Source of the DNA: Kalaharituber pfeilii
Taxonomy: Eukaryota; Ascomycota; Pezizomycetes; Pezizales; Pezizaceae
Assembly: GCA_015179045.1 (NCBI GenBank)
Contig: WHUZ01000270.1
Span: 1-16,715 of the forward strand
Length of the DNA: 16,715 bases
Reading direction: 5' to 3'
Below, piece by piece: positions 1-7,904 of the stretch. Every line of letters begins with the position of its first letter. Position 1 is the stretch's first letter. A program made the position numbers and the translations under genes. Under the pieces are notes generated by a model. That model was not told the origin of the DNA and did not search any database. It was given only the letters and a program-made list of their open reading frames with translations.

Positions 1-160
1 ATGCTCAACGACATCTACTAGGTTATATGTATTACCAATGAGACTCACTAAATGACCTGCATTATCAATGAGACACACCAGGTGGCCAACGTTATGAAGA
101 GGCCTATTAGGTCACCTGCGTTACCAACGAGGCTTATTGGGTCAACTGCGTCCCTGAGGA
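1..160. repeat. 30-bp minisatellite, cut by window edge
   Basis: Roughly five degenerate units of about 30 bp lie in tandem, at 19-48, 49-78, 79-107, 108-137 and 138-160, with a partial unit in 1-18. The shared core reads like CCTGCGTTACCAACGAGGCT with many transitions between units. Thirty bp is ten codons, so the array could be the relic of a coding repeat, but stops occur in some units and no flanking gene can be recognised. The array probably continues to the left. Confidence 0.7.
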
Positions 161-438
161 GTCATTCAGTAGAGTATGCCCTACGCATTAGGGATGTAGT
201 AGTACGATCTCATGGGTTTGTGATATGCTGAGCTGGAGTAGTATGTTGTGGAGTCAAGTTTGTGCTTCAGCATCCCAGCGTTGTGGCGCTCGTGGTGCTG
301 AGGGTGCAAACTTCCTTTCTTCCTGATGTATCTTATTTAAGTATCATCAAAAGGTACTACCAACTATGAAGCCTACTAGTTGGAAGTTTAGCTAACCCAT
401 ACTAGTCAAGTCTGTAATAGTAGAACTTCTTTAGTTAA
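161..438. other. Unassigned, no gene seen
   Basis: This stretch has balanced base composition at first and becomes AT-rich from about 340. One frame stays open across the minisatellite up to a TGA near 230 but resembles nothing I recognise. I see no RNA gene and no match to the elements further right. Confidence 0.5.
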
Positions 439-485
439 GAAGTAAGTAATTACTAAGATTAGCAATCTTAGTTTACTAACTCTTC
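439..485. repeat. Imperfect inverted repeat (AT-rich hairpin)
   Basis: Arms of about 22 nt (439-460 and 464-485) surround a 3-nt centre AGC. The inner 9 bp are perfect (ACTAAGATT / AATCTTAGT). A smaller hairpin, ACTTCTT / AAGAAGT, overlaps its left side at 425-443. It could be a relic of a small inverted-repeat element or chance in AT-rich DNA. Confidence 0.55.
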
Positions 486-899
486 TAGCAGCTCCTATTA
501 TACTATTTATTATATAATAAGTTTTTTTTTTTATTTTCTTATATCATCAATCTTTTATATAGGAATTGGAGTTATAATGGTATTTTTAGATAGAGGCTTG
601 CATTAGAGGTTTCAAGTTCTTGTATTTATTGTCCTAGAATTTATTGTAAGAGTTAGTCAAAAAGAAAGGCTATTATTTGATATTTTTTAGGATCTAGCTT
701 AATCTCCAGAATCCATTCAAGTTGAATTTTGTTAACAGCTTTAAAAATACTATATTTTGTATAAATAGAAGCCTAACTTTCTGAAGTTAGAAGAGCAAGG
801 ACCTGGAACTCAATCCTAACAAATATAAAGCTTTCTTACCACCTTAACTACTTATTTTCCATAACCTATATTTAATTAATTTTCATAGATTACTTAGTT
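486..899. other. AT-rich, no recognisable gene
   Basis: This strongly AT-rich stretch has stops in all frames. A short open run around 805-850 reads like a fragment of a retroelement polyprotein (…LELNPNKYKAF…), but it is too short to assign. It resembles the heavily mutated relics that follow and is probably also decayed mobile DNA. Confidence 0.4.
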
Positions 900-1318
900 T
901 TTTAGTAAATGGCTTAATTTCAATGTATCCTATGACAGATTCCTTATCAATACTAATACTTATAGTAATAGGTATATATAATAAAAATATACAAAAAATA
1001 GTATAGAACAAAGATAATAAATATATTAATATATATGCATATATAAATAAAGCTTCTGTAATTTGAGTATATATATCAAGCTACATTCCAAATAATATAC
1101 CCTTCCATAGTACTACCCTATCTAAATGATGTAAGAATCAATAGCCAAGCCTAATGGGTGATCAGTCCAGTCAATTAGTATTAGTTTTATATTCAATTGC
1201 AGGGTCAGCATTTTCCTCTTAGTAGGTAAGTCTTCATCTTTAGCTATAGCAGCTAATTAGTAGTGGAATACTTACCACTTGCTATAGTAGTAGATAAGTT
1301 TCTATCTTAGCTATAATA
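900..1318 (-). repeat. C-family LTR relic, reverse orientation
   Basis: Read on the minus strand this matches the first ~400 bp of element C's LTR. Landmarks in order are the LTR start (complement of 1307-1318, TGTTACGG changed to TATTATAG), the GCTGC/AAGACTTACC block, the TGATCACCC block near 1155-1165, and the ATTGATAAGGAATC block near 937-950. Almost all differences are C-to-T or G-to-A, making it very AT-rich. The outer terminus at 1318 is sharp; the inner limit near 900 is vague. Its TATA and R region cannot be seen. Confidence 0.75.
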
Positions 1319-1523
1319 ATGAAGCCTTTTAAAGGTATATTGATAAATACTTACTAATAGAAAAGATATGAAGCTTAAAATTAAAAGCAGCTTCACCAAT
1401 TTTATTTGGAAGATGGATAAGTCTTTTCAACTATATATTGATTATAAGAATACTAAGCAAACTTGCTATTGAGAACAAATATCTATTATCCTTAATATTA
1501 GAACTCTTAAAAGAAGATCTAAG
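1319..1523 (+). pseudogene. Reverse transcriptase fragment of a C-family element
   Basis: About 205 bp align by eye with 13436-13640 of element C, the part of pol encoding the beginning of RT (the stretch with the ASPIFF-type and CIDYRALN-type motifs). Shared landmarks include AAAAGCAGCTTCACC at about 1382-1396 and TTGATTATAAG at about 1439-1449. Substitutions are overwhelmingly transitions and stops occur throughout, so it cannot be translated. It is bounded on both sides by C-family LTR ends pointing away from it, so it is a remnant of an older element trapped between two LTR pieces, or the product of a rearrangement. Confidence 0.75.
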
Positions 1524-1647
1524 TATTACAGCTAAGATAAAGATTTATCTACTACTATAATAAGGTATAAGAGTTCCACTACTAGTAGCTATTATGGCTA
1601 AAGATAAAGACTTACCTACTAAGAGGAAAACACTAACTCTATAATCA
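1524..1647 (+). repeat. C-family LTR start, cut by element D
   Basis: This matches the first ~124 bp of the C LTR in plus orientation: TATTACAGCTAAG for TGTTACGGCTAAG, then the TTCCACTACTA and AAGACTTACC blocks, ending at CTCTATAATCA where C reads CCTGTAATCGA. The match stops exactly where the next LTR begins at 1648, so element D appears to have inserted here. The last five bases (AATCA, 1643-1647) would be one side of D's target duplication; the other side is outside the window. Confidence 0.75.
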
Positions 1648-2242
1648 TGTTATGGCTAAAAGTAAAGACCTACTAAATATCGGAAAGGTACTACCTCCAT
1701 ACTATTATAAGACTTGCTAAGATATATCTGATTAATACTAGGCAAGCCGTAGTACACTTTAGTTGTTCGGTGGTTACTTCACAAACATGTATATTGGTTC
1801 TTGTACATACACTATACTAATACATGTATAGTACTTATAAAGCAACCGGTGTTGCTTATAATACCTTTACTAATAATGCATGGTTGTAATATAGATAATG
1901 CTTTACTTGCTTATTAGTTTTGGAAAGGGGATCTATGTTATTATATGTTTCTATTACGTTACTGTTTCTATATTTATTTATCTATTTTATGAGATAGTGT
2001 TATCATGTTATAGTTATATTATTAATTATTGATGAGTCATATATGATAGGTACTTACTATATAAGCTCTAGCTGCCCACCATTAGTTATAAAAAATTAAG
2101 ATACTAGTGATGTCCTAAGTTTTACTCAAACTCTAAGTTTATCATTTACTTTTCACCTGCGGTTCTGCGTTGCTTGTCTTTAGTCATAATATTCATACCG
2201 AACCACTATCGTTTAGCAATACTAAAGTGCCTAGCAGAAATA
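1648..2242 (+). repeat. 5' LTR of element D
   Basis: This 595-bp sequence begins TGTTATGGCTAA, like C's LTR start, and its last third follows C's LTR closely: the ACTCAT/AGTCATATATG block, a TATATAA box at 2058-2064, the block reading TCCTAAGT at 2113-2120, and an end at 2242 where C's ends CCGTAACA. The middle is diverged and contains an imperfect palindrome around AAGCAACCGGTGTTGCTT (about 1840-1858). D is therefore a separate subfamily related to C, strongly mutated. It drove transcription of the interrupted element that follows. Confidence 0.7.
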
Positions 2243-2319
2243 TTACACCACTCGACTTCTATTTTATTCCTATGCTTCATATTCTACTCTTGATCATATT
2301 AATTATGTACCTGATAATT
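2243..2319 (+). mobile_element. Leader of element D, interrupted by element A
   Basis: Right after D's LTR comes TTACACCACTCG, matching TTACACCGCTCC that follows the LTR of element C, and the similarity continues for ~35 bp. ACACCACT (2245-2252) is nearly complementary to AGTGATGT (2106-2113) below D's TATA box, a candidate self-priming pair with one transition. The leader stops at 2319, where element A's LTR starts. TAATT (2315-2319) would be one copy of A's target duplication. Confidence 0.65.
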
Positions 2320-2580
2320 TGTAACAATCCAACCCAGACCCTTCGCCCCAGACCCTCCAGCTCCAGTCCTATACTGGCAACCAATGTACTACTTGCCAGT
2401 ACTCATACACGTGCAGCTAACTCTGACACCCTTGCAATTCGCCGCACTCCTTCTAGCACTCCGATATATATCCCTGTACCTGTGAGCATGCTTAAGCGAC
2501 ATGGCCGCTAGCATTCCGGTCATTGCTTAACAACTCGAACCGAAGAATCTGCCAGAATCTACTAGAAGAACCCGGATCCC

Positions 2581-2697
2581 CAGAACCTGTCGGAAACCCG
2601 CAGAACCTGCCAGAAAGCCATAGAACCTGCTGGAAGCTATAGACCCTGCTGGAAGCTATAGACCCTGCCAGAAAGCCGTAGAATCTGTTGGAAACAG
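2581..2697 (+). repeat. 19-20 bp minisatellite in LTR of A
   Basis: Six tandem units of the form (C/T)AGAACCTGCYGGAAGCYA, at 2581, 2601, 2621, 2640, 2659 and 2679. The B copy holds the same six units in the same 117 bp (5937-6053), so the array was already fixed in the family before both copies inserted. It lies in the U3 part, upstream of the TATA box, where repeated blocks could act as promoter elements (inference). Confidence 0.8.
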
Positions 2698-2891
2698 GTA
2701 TCGCCGAGCTTATTTCTGGATATTCTTGACGCTTCTTCCTGCTTCCAGTCATTCCTTGGTCACCTATGTACTTCCTGTCGTTTCCTTTGTTTTCTATGAA
2801 CTTCTAGTTGCTTCTCGGTTTTCTATGTACTTCGTTTGTTTACTTGTTTGCTTGTTTGCTTGTTGCCTAGATTTTCCACTAAGGGTTTTTT

Positions 2892-2897
2892 TATAAA
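2892..2897 (+). promoter_or_regulatory. TATA box of LTR A
   Basis: TATAAA is followed by a CT-rich tract and is conserved in the B copy (5737-5742, minus strand). In both copies the candidate RNA start is 39 nt downstream. Confidence 0.6.
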
Positions 2898-3106
2898 GAG
2901 GCTCTCCTCCCTCCTCCCTCTTACTTCTCCACGCAATAACTTATTTCCTACCCAAGTTGTGTATCTAGCCTTTTAATACATCTACATCTCGATATCTCAT
3001 AGTCCCGACCGCCTCTACCTCTGCCTCCACCATGACCTCGCCTCGATGCTCGCCACCTACCTAGTACCCAGATCCTGTACTGTGACCCAGGCCTGTTTAT
3101 TACACT

Positions 3107-3115
3107 TTGTTGCGT
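3107..3115 (+). other. Candidate self-priming binding site of element A
   Basis: TTGTTGCGT starts 2 nt after the LTR. It is the exact complement of ACGCAACAA in the LTR of B (5695-5703, minus strand), and of ACGCAATAA in A (2931-2939) apart from one C-to-T change. No TGG, the usual start of a tRNA primer site, follows the LTR. Tf1/sushi elements prime reverse transcription with the 5' end of their own RNA; this arrangement fits that mechanism. Confidence 0.5.
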
Positions 3116-3134
3116 TGCCTAATCGGTTGCAGCT

Positions 3135-4328
3135 ATGGGAGACTCCGCCAGCACTAGCACCAGCGCCAGTACCAGTACCGATCTGATTGAAGCACAGAAA
3201 ACAGTCTGGAGGATCCTGTGCACTGCCCTCGCCTCAACACCTCTTACCCCTACCGAAAAACCTACTATCCCAGCTGGCAGACCCGGAGAATTTGGTACCT
3301 TTATCTTCACTGCCCATGGCAGCAGAATGATCTCAACTTTACAAGGAACCCAGACTAACTTTAACATACCCGATCATGATACAACCAAAACCACGGAAGT
3401 CCTATGAGATTACTATTACTAGGGTTTCCATTACTGTTTACACTAGAAACTCACAGCCATATGCTCCCAGAAAATTATACAGAATGGCTCTCAAACCCAG
3501 GAACAATTTCGAGCCCCTAAGGTTGCTGACCCAGCTCTATTCGATGGAACCAGGGAAAAATTCAAGGACTTCGTCACTCAACTACACCTTATCTTTAACG
3601 CCGATTCTACCTGGTATGACACAGACACTAAGAAACTTACATACACCGCATCCTACCTATCCAGGAACACCAGACAGTAGTTCCAGCTGCACTTCAATGA
3701 TACAATAGGGCTTGTCACCTTTGCTGACTACGCAGCCTTTATTACTGCCCTCAGAGCCGCCTTTGACGACTCAGATACCCGGACTACTGCCGAAAGAAAG
3801 CTTAAGGCCCTGAAGCAGGGTAACGAGAACTGTTCCACCTACCACCCCAAGTTTGCTCCCCTGGTCGCAACACTCGGATATGACGACTAAACTAAGATTG
3901 ACTTCTTCTAGAACGGGCTCCAGTTTCAGGTGAAAAACCATCTTATTAGCATCCTAAATAAGCCTACCAACTTCGATGCCTTCGTCAAACTCTGTATAGG
4001 TATCGATAACAAGGACTGCATCCTGTATGCCTCCACTTCAGCCCCCAAACCTGCCACCACACACGCCCCACAGATACCCGGAGGAAGCATTCTAATGGAC
4101 ATTTCCACCACTCGAGCTCAGGTCCAGGTTGGTAAGAAACGAGGACCTCTCTCCGATGATGAGAAGAAGAGGCAATGAGAAAACAACTTATGTATATACT
4201 GTGCACAATCTGGCTACTGGGCCATCTACTACCCTCTGCACAAGGGTCAGGCGATCAGGACCACCAACGCCGACCTCAGTCCACCTGCTAATGCCACCCC
4301 TCTATACATCTCTGACCCAAAAAACTAA
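3135..4328 (+). pseudogene. gag of element A (capsid-nucleocapsid), nonsense-riddled
   Basis: Gag forms the intracellular virus-like particle. From the ATG at 3135 one frame of 397 codons runs to a TAA at 4326-4328 with no frameshift but seven internal stops, at 3405, 3420, 3444, 3678, 3888, 3909 and 4176. All are explained by CGA, CAG, CAA, CGG or TGG changed by transitions. The N-terminus is rich in Ser/Thr/Ala repeats; residues ~130-290 form the Retrotrans_gag-like capsid region (FDGTREKFKDFVTQL, then FADYAAFITALRAAF). The zinc knuckle near residue 352 reads C-IY-C-AQSG-Y-WAIY-Y, while B has the intact C-X2-C-X4-H-X4-C, so the His and last Cys were lost to C-to-T/G-to-A changes. Pol follows in the -1 frame. 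Confidence 0.85.
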
Positions 4329-4368
4329 TGCTCTCTTTAGTTCATGATGGTCGACTAAAGAGTGCCAG
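4319..4368 (+). promoter_or_regulatory. -1 ribosomal frameshift signal, gag/pol of A
   Basis: AAAAAAC (4319-4325) is a slippery heptamer in the correct phase (…CCA AAA AAC TAA), directly before the gag stop. After a spacer TAATGCT comes a 9-bp stem CTCTTTAGT / ACTAAAGAG with a 12-nt loop. Pol lies in the -1 frame. The overlapping TAATG also allows termination-reinitiation at the pol ATG as an alternative. Confidence 0.65.
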
Positions 4369-5530
4369 GATGCTACCTAGTGCCATTTTCCCTGAACCTG
4401 TCTCTGTTTCTGTTTCTGCTCCTGCTTCTGTCTCTGCTTCTGTTTCTGCTTCTGCTTCTGTTTCTGCTTCTGTCTCTACCCTTGCTTGACATTCTGTTAA
4501 TCGTTTCTGTCTTTTGAAGGAAGTTTGTATAGAGGGAACTGGGAATAAGGAATTAGGTACTTCAAGGAAGGCTAGAAAGAGGAGGAACCGAAGGAACCGT
4601 TTTCGTCATTTTATTTCATCTATTTCTGTTTCTGGAGACCTAGAAGGGGAAGACCCTTTAATTTTGTCTTGCGTTGTTAATGATTCTGTGAAATCCACAT
4701 ATATGATAGACTCTGGTACTATATCACAGTTTATTAATCAAGACCTTGCTCTGAACCTGAACCTGCCTATGACCCTGAAACCTAGACTCGAGAAGCTGAT
4801 GGTGGTGGATAGTAGAACCTCCATCACTGAAGACATCATACATACCTGCACCCTGAAGCTCACCATAGACTAGCATGAGGAACAACTCACTTTTCAAGTT
4901 ATCAAACTCGGTAGATGGAACATGATACTTGGAAGAACCTTGCTATATCAGCATAACCCAGTCATCGATTGGGAACGGAATACAATCCAGGTCACTTCTG
5001 GCTACTGTCAAGCCCATTGTTTGCCAGTTTGACGACATACCACCCCCTCAGAGCCCATCCAACATAAGATAGCCATGATATCACGAGCTGCCTTTAAGGT
5101 AGCCTCTTCATAACCAGGAAGCCAGATCTGTGTTATTGCCGCCACTCCTGTTTGCAAAACTAGCAATAAGCCCGCCTCTGAGCTTGTACCCCTAGAATAC
5201 TATGACTTTCTACTTCTCTTCAATAAAAAGGAGGCTGACTCACTGCCCCCCTACTGATATGTCGACCATGAAATACCACTAGAGGAAGGAACCAAGCTGC
5301 CTTTCGGACGAATGTACTCAATGTCAGATTCCGAGTTACAGGAAGTCCACCGATGGTTGGATGAGAACTTGGCAAAATCCTTCCTTTGCACCTCTTCCTC
5401 TTTAGCAGTATCTCCTATCCTCTTCGTTAAGAAAAAAGATGGCTCTATTAAGCTATGCATCAATTACCGGGCACTCAATGACATCACCAAGAAGGATTGA
5501 TACCCTCTACCTAGGATTGAGGAGACCTTT
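4328..5530 (+). pseudogene. pol of element A: protease and RT start, cut by B
   Basis: The frame from ATG 4328 (entered by -1 frameshift) is open without indels to 5530, with stops at 4487, 4871, 5030, 5111, 5255 and 5498. It starts with a low-complexity Ser/Val/Ala linker (4398-4478, TCTGYT repeats). Next is an aspartic protease with the active-site motif MIDSGT near 4703-4720 (B: MIDSGA), a connector (ASELVPLEYYDF…), then the RT N-terminus with [13 protein letters not shown] and CINYRALNDI. The CGA-to-TGA changes at 5030, 5255 and 5498 are seen directly by comparison with B. RT ends at PLPRIEET, before the catalytic YxDD motif, where element B is inserted. Confidence 0.88.
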
Positions 5531-6313
5531 TATAATGAACAGGTCCGGGTCAGGGTACAGGATCTGGGTATGGGGTAGGTAGCGGGTGCCGAGCGAGGTC
5601 ACGGTGGAGGCGGAGGCAGAGGCGGTTGGGACTATGAGATATCGAGACATAGATGTATTAAAAGGCTAGATACACATCTTGGGTAGGAAACAAGTTGTTG
5701 CGTGGAGAAGCAAGAGGGAGGAGGGAGGAGGGCCTCTTTATAGAAAACCCTCGGTGGAAAATCTAGGCAAACAAGCAAACAAGCAAACAAGCAAACAAAC
5801 GAAGTACATGGAAAACCGAGAAGCGACTAAAAGTATATGGAAAACAAAGGAAATGACAGGAAGTACATGGGTGACCAGGGAATGACTGGAAGCAGAAAGA
5901 AGCGTCAAGAATATCCGGGAATAAGCTCGGCGATACCTGTTTCCAGCAGATTCTATGACTTTCTGGCCGGGTCTATGGCTTCCGGCAGGGTCTATGGCTT
6001 CCGGCAGGTTCTATGGCTTTCTGGCGGGTTCTGTGGCTTTCTGGCAGGTTCTGGGATCTAGGTTCTTCTAGCAGGTTCTGGCAGGTTCTTCAGTTCAGGT
6101 TGTTAAGCAATGACCGAGATGCTGGCGGCCATGTCGCTTAAGCATGCTCACAGGTACAAGGATATATATTCAGAGTGCTAGAAGGAGTGCAGCGAATTGC
6201 AAGGGTGTCAGGCTCAGCTGCACGTGTATGAGTACTAGCGAGTAGTACGTTTGTTGCCAGTATAGAACTAGAGCTAGAGGGTCTGGGCAAGGGGTCCGGG
6301 TTGAATTGTTACA
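5531..6313 (-). repeat. 3' LTR of element B (783 bp)
   Basis: On the minus strand it runs TGTAACAATTCAACC… to …CATTATA and aligns end to end with 2320-3104. It holds the six-unit minisatellite (5937-6053), the octamer array GCAAACAA (about 5765-5800), a TATAAA box (5737-5742) and the R candidate ACGCAACAA (5695-5703). Just inside, 6318-6327 reads AGAAGGTAGG on the minus strand, a weak polypurine tract. Confidence 0.9.
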
Positions 6314-6413
6314 GTAGCCTACCTTCTAGGGTGAGAGCTCCAGCAATTCTCAAGGTCAGGTTGCTGCTCATCATCATAATCAGGAATAATGATAGGGTCA
6401 GTCCTGGTTCCAC

Positions 6414-6713
6414 TCATTTTGGCAAGGTACAGGGTCTTGGTTTTGCGGGGTAGGAGTTGTGGAAACGCCGGACTAGTAGCGGGGTGTTGGTGTACAGCTC
6501 AGCAGGTTCCCAGGTGGGCTGGTCATAACCAAGCCAACGAACGAGGTACTCGAGTTTGTTGTGGTGTTTCCGAGAGTCTAGGATTTCTTTAACCTCACAC
6601 TCTTCTTCTTCCTTAATGATGACAGGAGGCAGTGGAGGAGATGTTTGGCCGGGAAGAGGGTCCGTAGCGATGGGTTCAAGTAGAGAGGTATGGAAGACTG
6701 GGTGTATCTTCAT
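6414..6713 (-). pseudogene. Chromodomain at the pol C-terminus of B
   Basis: This 99-codon segment is open. It starts in the MKIHPVFHTSLLEP motif that closes gypsy integrases and continues with a Pro-rich spacer into a full chromodomain: ECEVKEILDSRK, LEYLVRWLGY and PTWEPAEL. The aromatic cage positions (V/Y…W…W) look preserved. Chromodomains of this place steer integration to methylated-histone chromatin in chromoviruses such as MAGGY (known for the family), which fits the nested insertions seen here. It is the best preserved coding part of B. A frameshift near 6430 separates it from the pol tail. Confidence 0.9.
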
Positions 6714-7099
6714 GGAGGCGGGAAGCTTGAGTCTATAGGCATGAGAGGAGATGTTTTCTTGGATCTCAAACTTCTCTAGTCTCTTATGATCGAACTTTCC
6801 GAAAGGTCGGGTTGTACACAGATTTCGCCGTAGGAGCCATATCTTATCTCTGATGTCATACTTGAGTACAGGGAGTCAGTGCAGATCAGAATTTTCCACT
6901 GTATTGCTTGTGCCTACTTAATCTCAGTGTGCAGGTACTCTTTAAGCACTTGCAAGTGATCAGCATAGTTTTGTAGGATTGTAGGATTGGGCAGTTTGAC
7001 ATCTGGCTTGGCTAGTAGGGTATAGCAGGAGTGGTAGCTGTAATTGGCAAAGAACGGGGTTACTCCAGTAGTAGAAGACAGAGTATTGTTGTATGCGAA

Positions 7100-7904
7100 C
7101 TCGGCCAAGGTAATAAGTTCAGACCAATTGTCTTGTTGATAGTTGCAGTATCTTCATAAATATTGTTTAAGGATTGCATTGACTCATTTCGTCTAGCTAT
7201 CGGTTTGAGGTGGAAGTTGGTGAAAAGTTTTTGCTGGATATCGAGAAGCTTGTAGAGGGTTCTGGAAAATTTAGAAGTAAACTGGTCCCCCTGTCAGAGA
7301 TAATAGATCCGGGTAACCCATGTAACCTGAAAATGTAGTCGAAAAACAACTGGGCCGTATCCTTGAAGTTGATGTCAGAGTGAGTAGAGATATAGTGTGC
7401 TATTTTAGTAAGGCGGTCTACAACGACTAGGATTGCATTTTTTTCATTTGATTTAGGCAGCCTAGTGATAAAGTCCATTGACAAGGAGTCTCATCTCCGA
7501 GTAGGTATTTCTAATGGTTTCAGGAGTCCATAGGGTGCATGGCGAACATCTTTGATGCGAGCGCAGGTGTCACAGTTCCGAATGTAATGGGCAATTGTTT
7601 TGTGCATGCGTGGCCAGTAGTAGTTTCGCGACAGGATTTTATAAGTTGAGGCTTGCCCTGGGTACTCGGCTGCTGAGTGATTGTGGCAGAAACAAATGAT
7701 TTTGGCTTGCAATTCAAGGTTGTCAGGGATGTATACTAGTGTGTAGATATATAGGAGGCCGTCCTTGAAGATGCATTCTCCCAGTAGAGCCTTAGGATGA
7801 TGTTTTTCTCCTCTATCTAGTGCCTTCCATATGTCCTGGGCTAAAGAGTCTGTCTGGGTCAGAGTCTGAATCTCAGTTTCATAGCTACTTACCAGGGTAT
7901 TCAA
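7100..7904 (-). pseudogene. Integrase domain of element B
   Basis: The N-terminal zinc finger region reads CHNHSAAEYPGQ … NYYWPRMH … CDTCARIK; the usual second His (…GHPG) is Tyr, so HHCC is incomplete. The core follows: MDFITRLP with the first Asp, IISDRGT with the second, then a frameshift. The segment where DD35E elements have DGQTERVN reads D-S-stop-T-K-stop-V-N, so the catalytic Glu is Lys and two codons are stops. All these changes are transitions. The domain continues as EFAYNNTLSSTTGVTPF (7050-7108) toward the C-terminal region. Confidence 0.85.

Larger units (their letters stand above)
2320..3104 (+). repeat. 5' LTR of element A (785 bp)
   Basis: It begins TGTAACA and ends TTATTACA, short inverted termini of LTR type, and matches the reverse complement of 5531-6313 along its whole length. 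Inside are a 19-20 bp minisatellite (2581-2697), a GCTTGTTT-type octamer repeat (about 2838-2863), a TATAAA box (2892-2897) and a pyrimidine-rich stretch up to 2930. ACGCAATAA at 2931-2939, 39 nt below the start of the TATA box, is a candidate RNA 5' end. Confidence 0.9.
2320..5530 (+). mobile_element. Element A: Ty3/gypsy retrotransposon, 5' part
   Basis: The order is 5' LTR, gag with zinc knuckle, a -1 frameshift site, aspartic protease, and the N-terminal part of RT. This gag-pro-RT order is that of Ty3/gypsy elements. The element stops in mid RT at 5530, where the LTR of element B begins in opposite orientation; RNase H, integrase and the 3' LTR of A are expected beyond the right edge. 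Compared with B, A has one-way C-to-T / G-to-A decay and no length changes in its reading frames. Confidence 0.9.

Noticed and set aside
805..850. Possible RT-like peptide LELNPNKYKAF
   Set aside because: Too short and isolated; stops surround it and I could not align it to the elements in the window.
2170..2511. Open frame of 113 codons
   Set aside because: It crosses the D-leader/A-LTR junction at 2320 and has no recognisable domain; it is an accident of two joined repeats.
3105..3130. Search for a tRNA-type primer binding site after the LTRs
   Set aside because: Neither the A/B nor the C leader has a TGG start within the first bases, so a tRNA primer is not supported.
5531..6313. Reading A's LTR (2320) and the LTR at 5531 as the two LTRs of one element
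   Set aside because: They are in opposite orientation, and A's RT is cut directly at 5530; the second LTR belongs to B.
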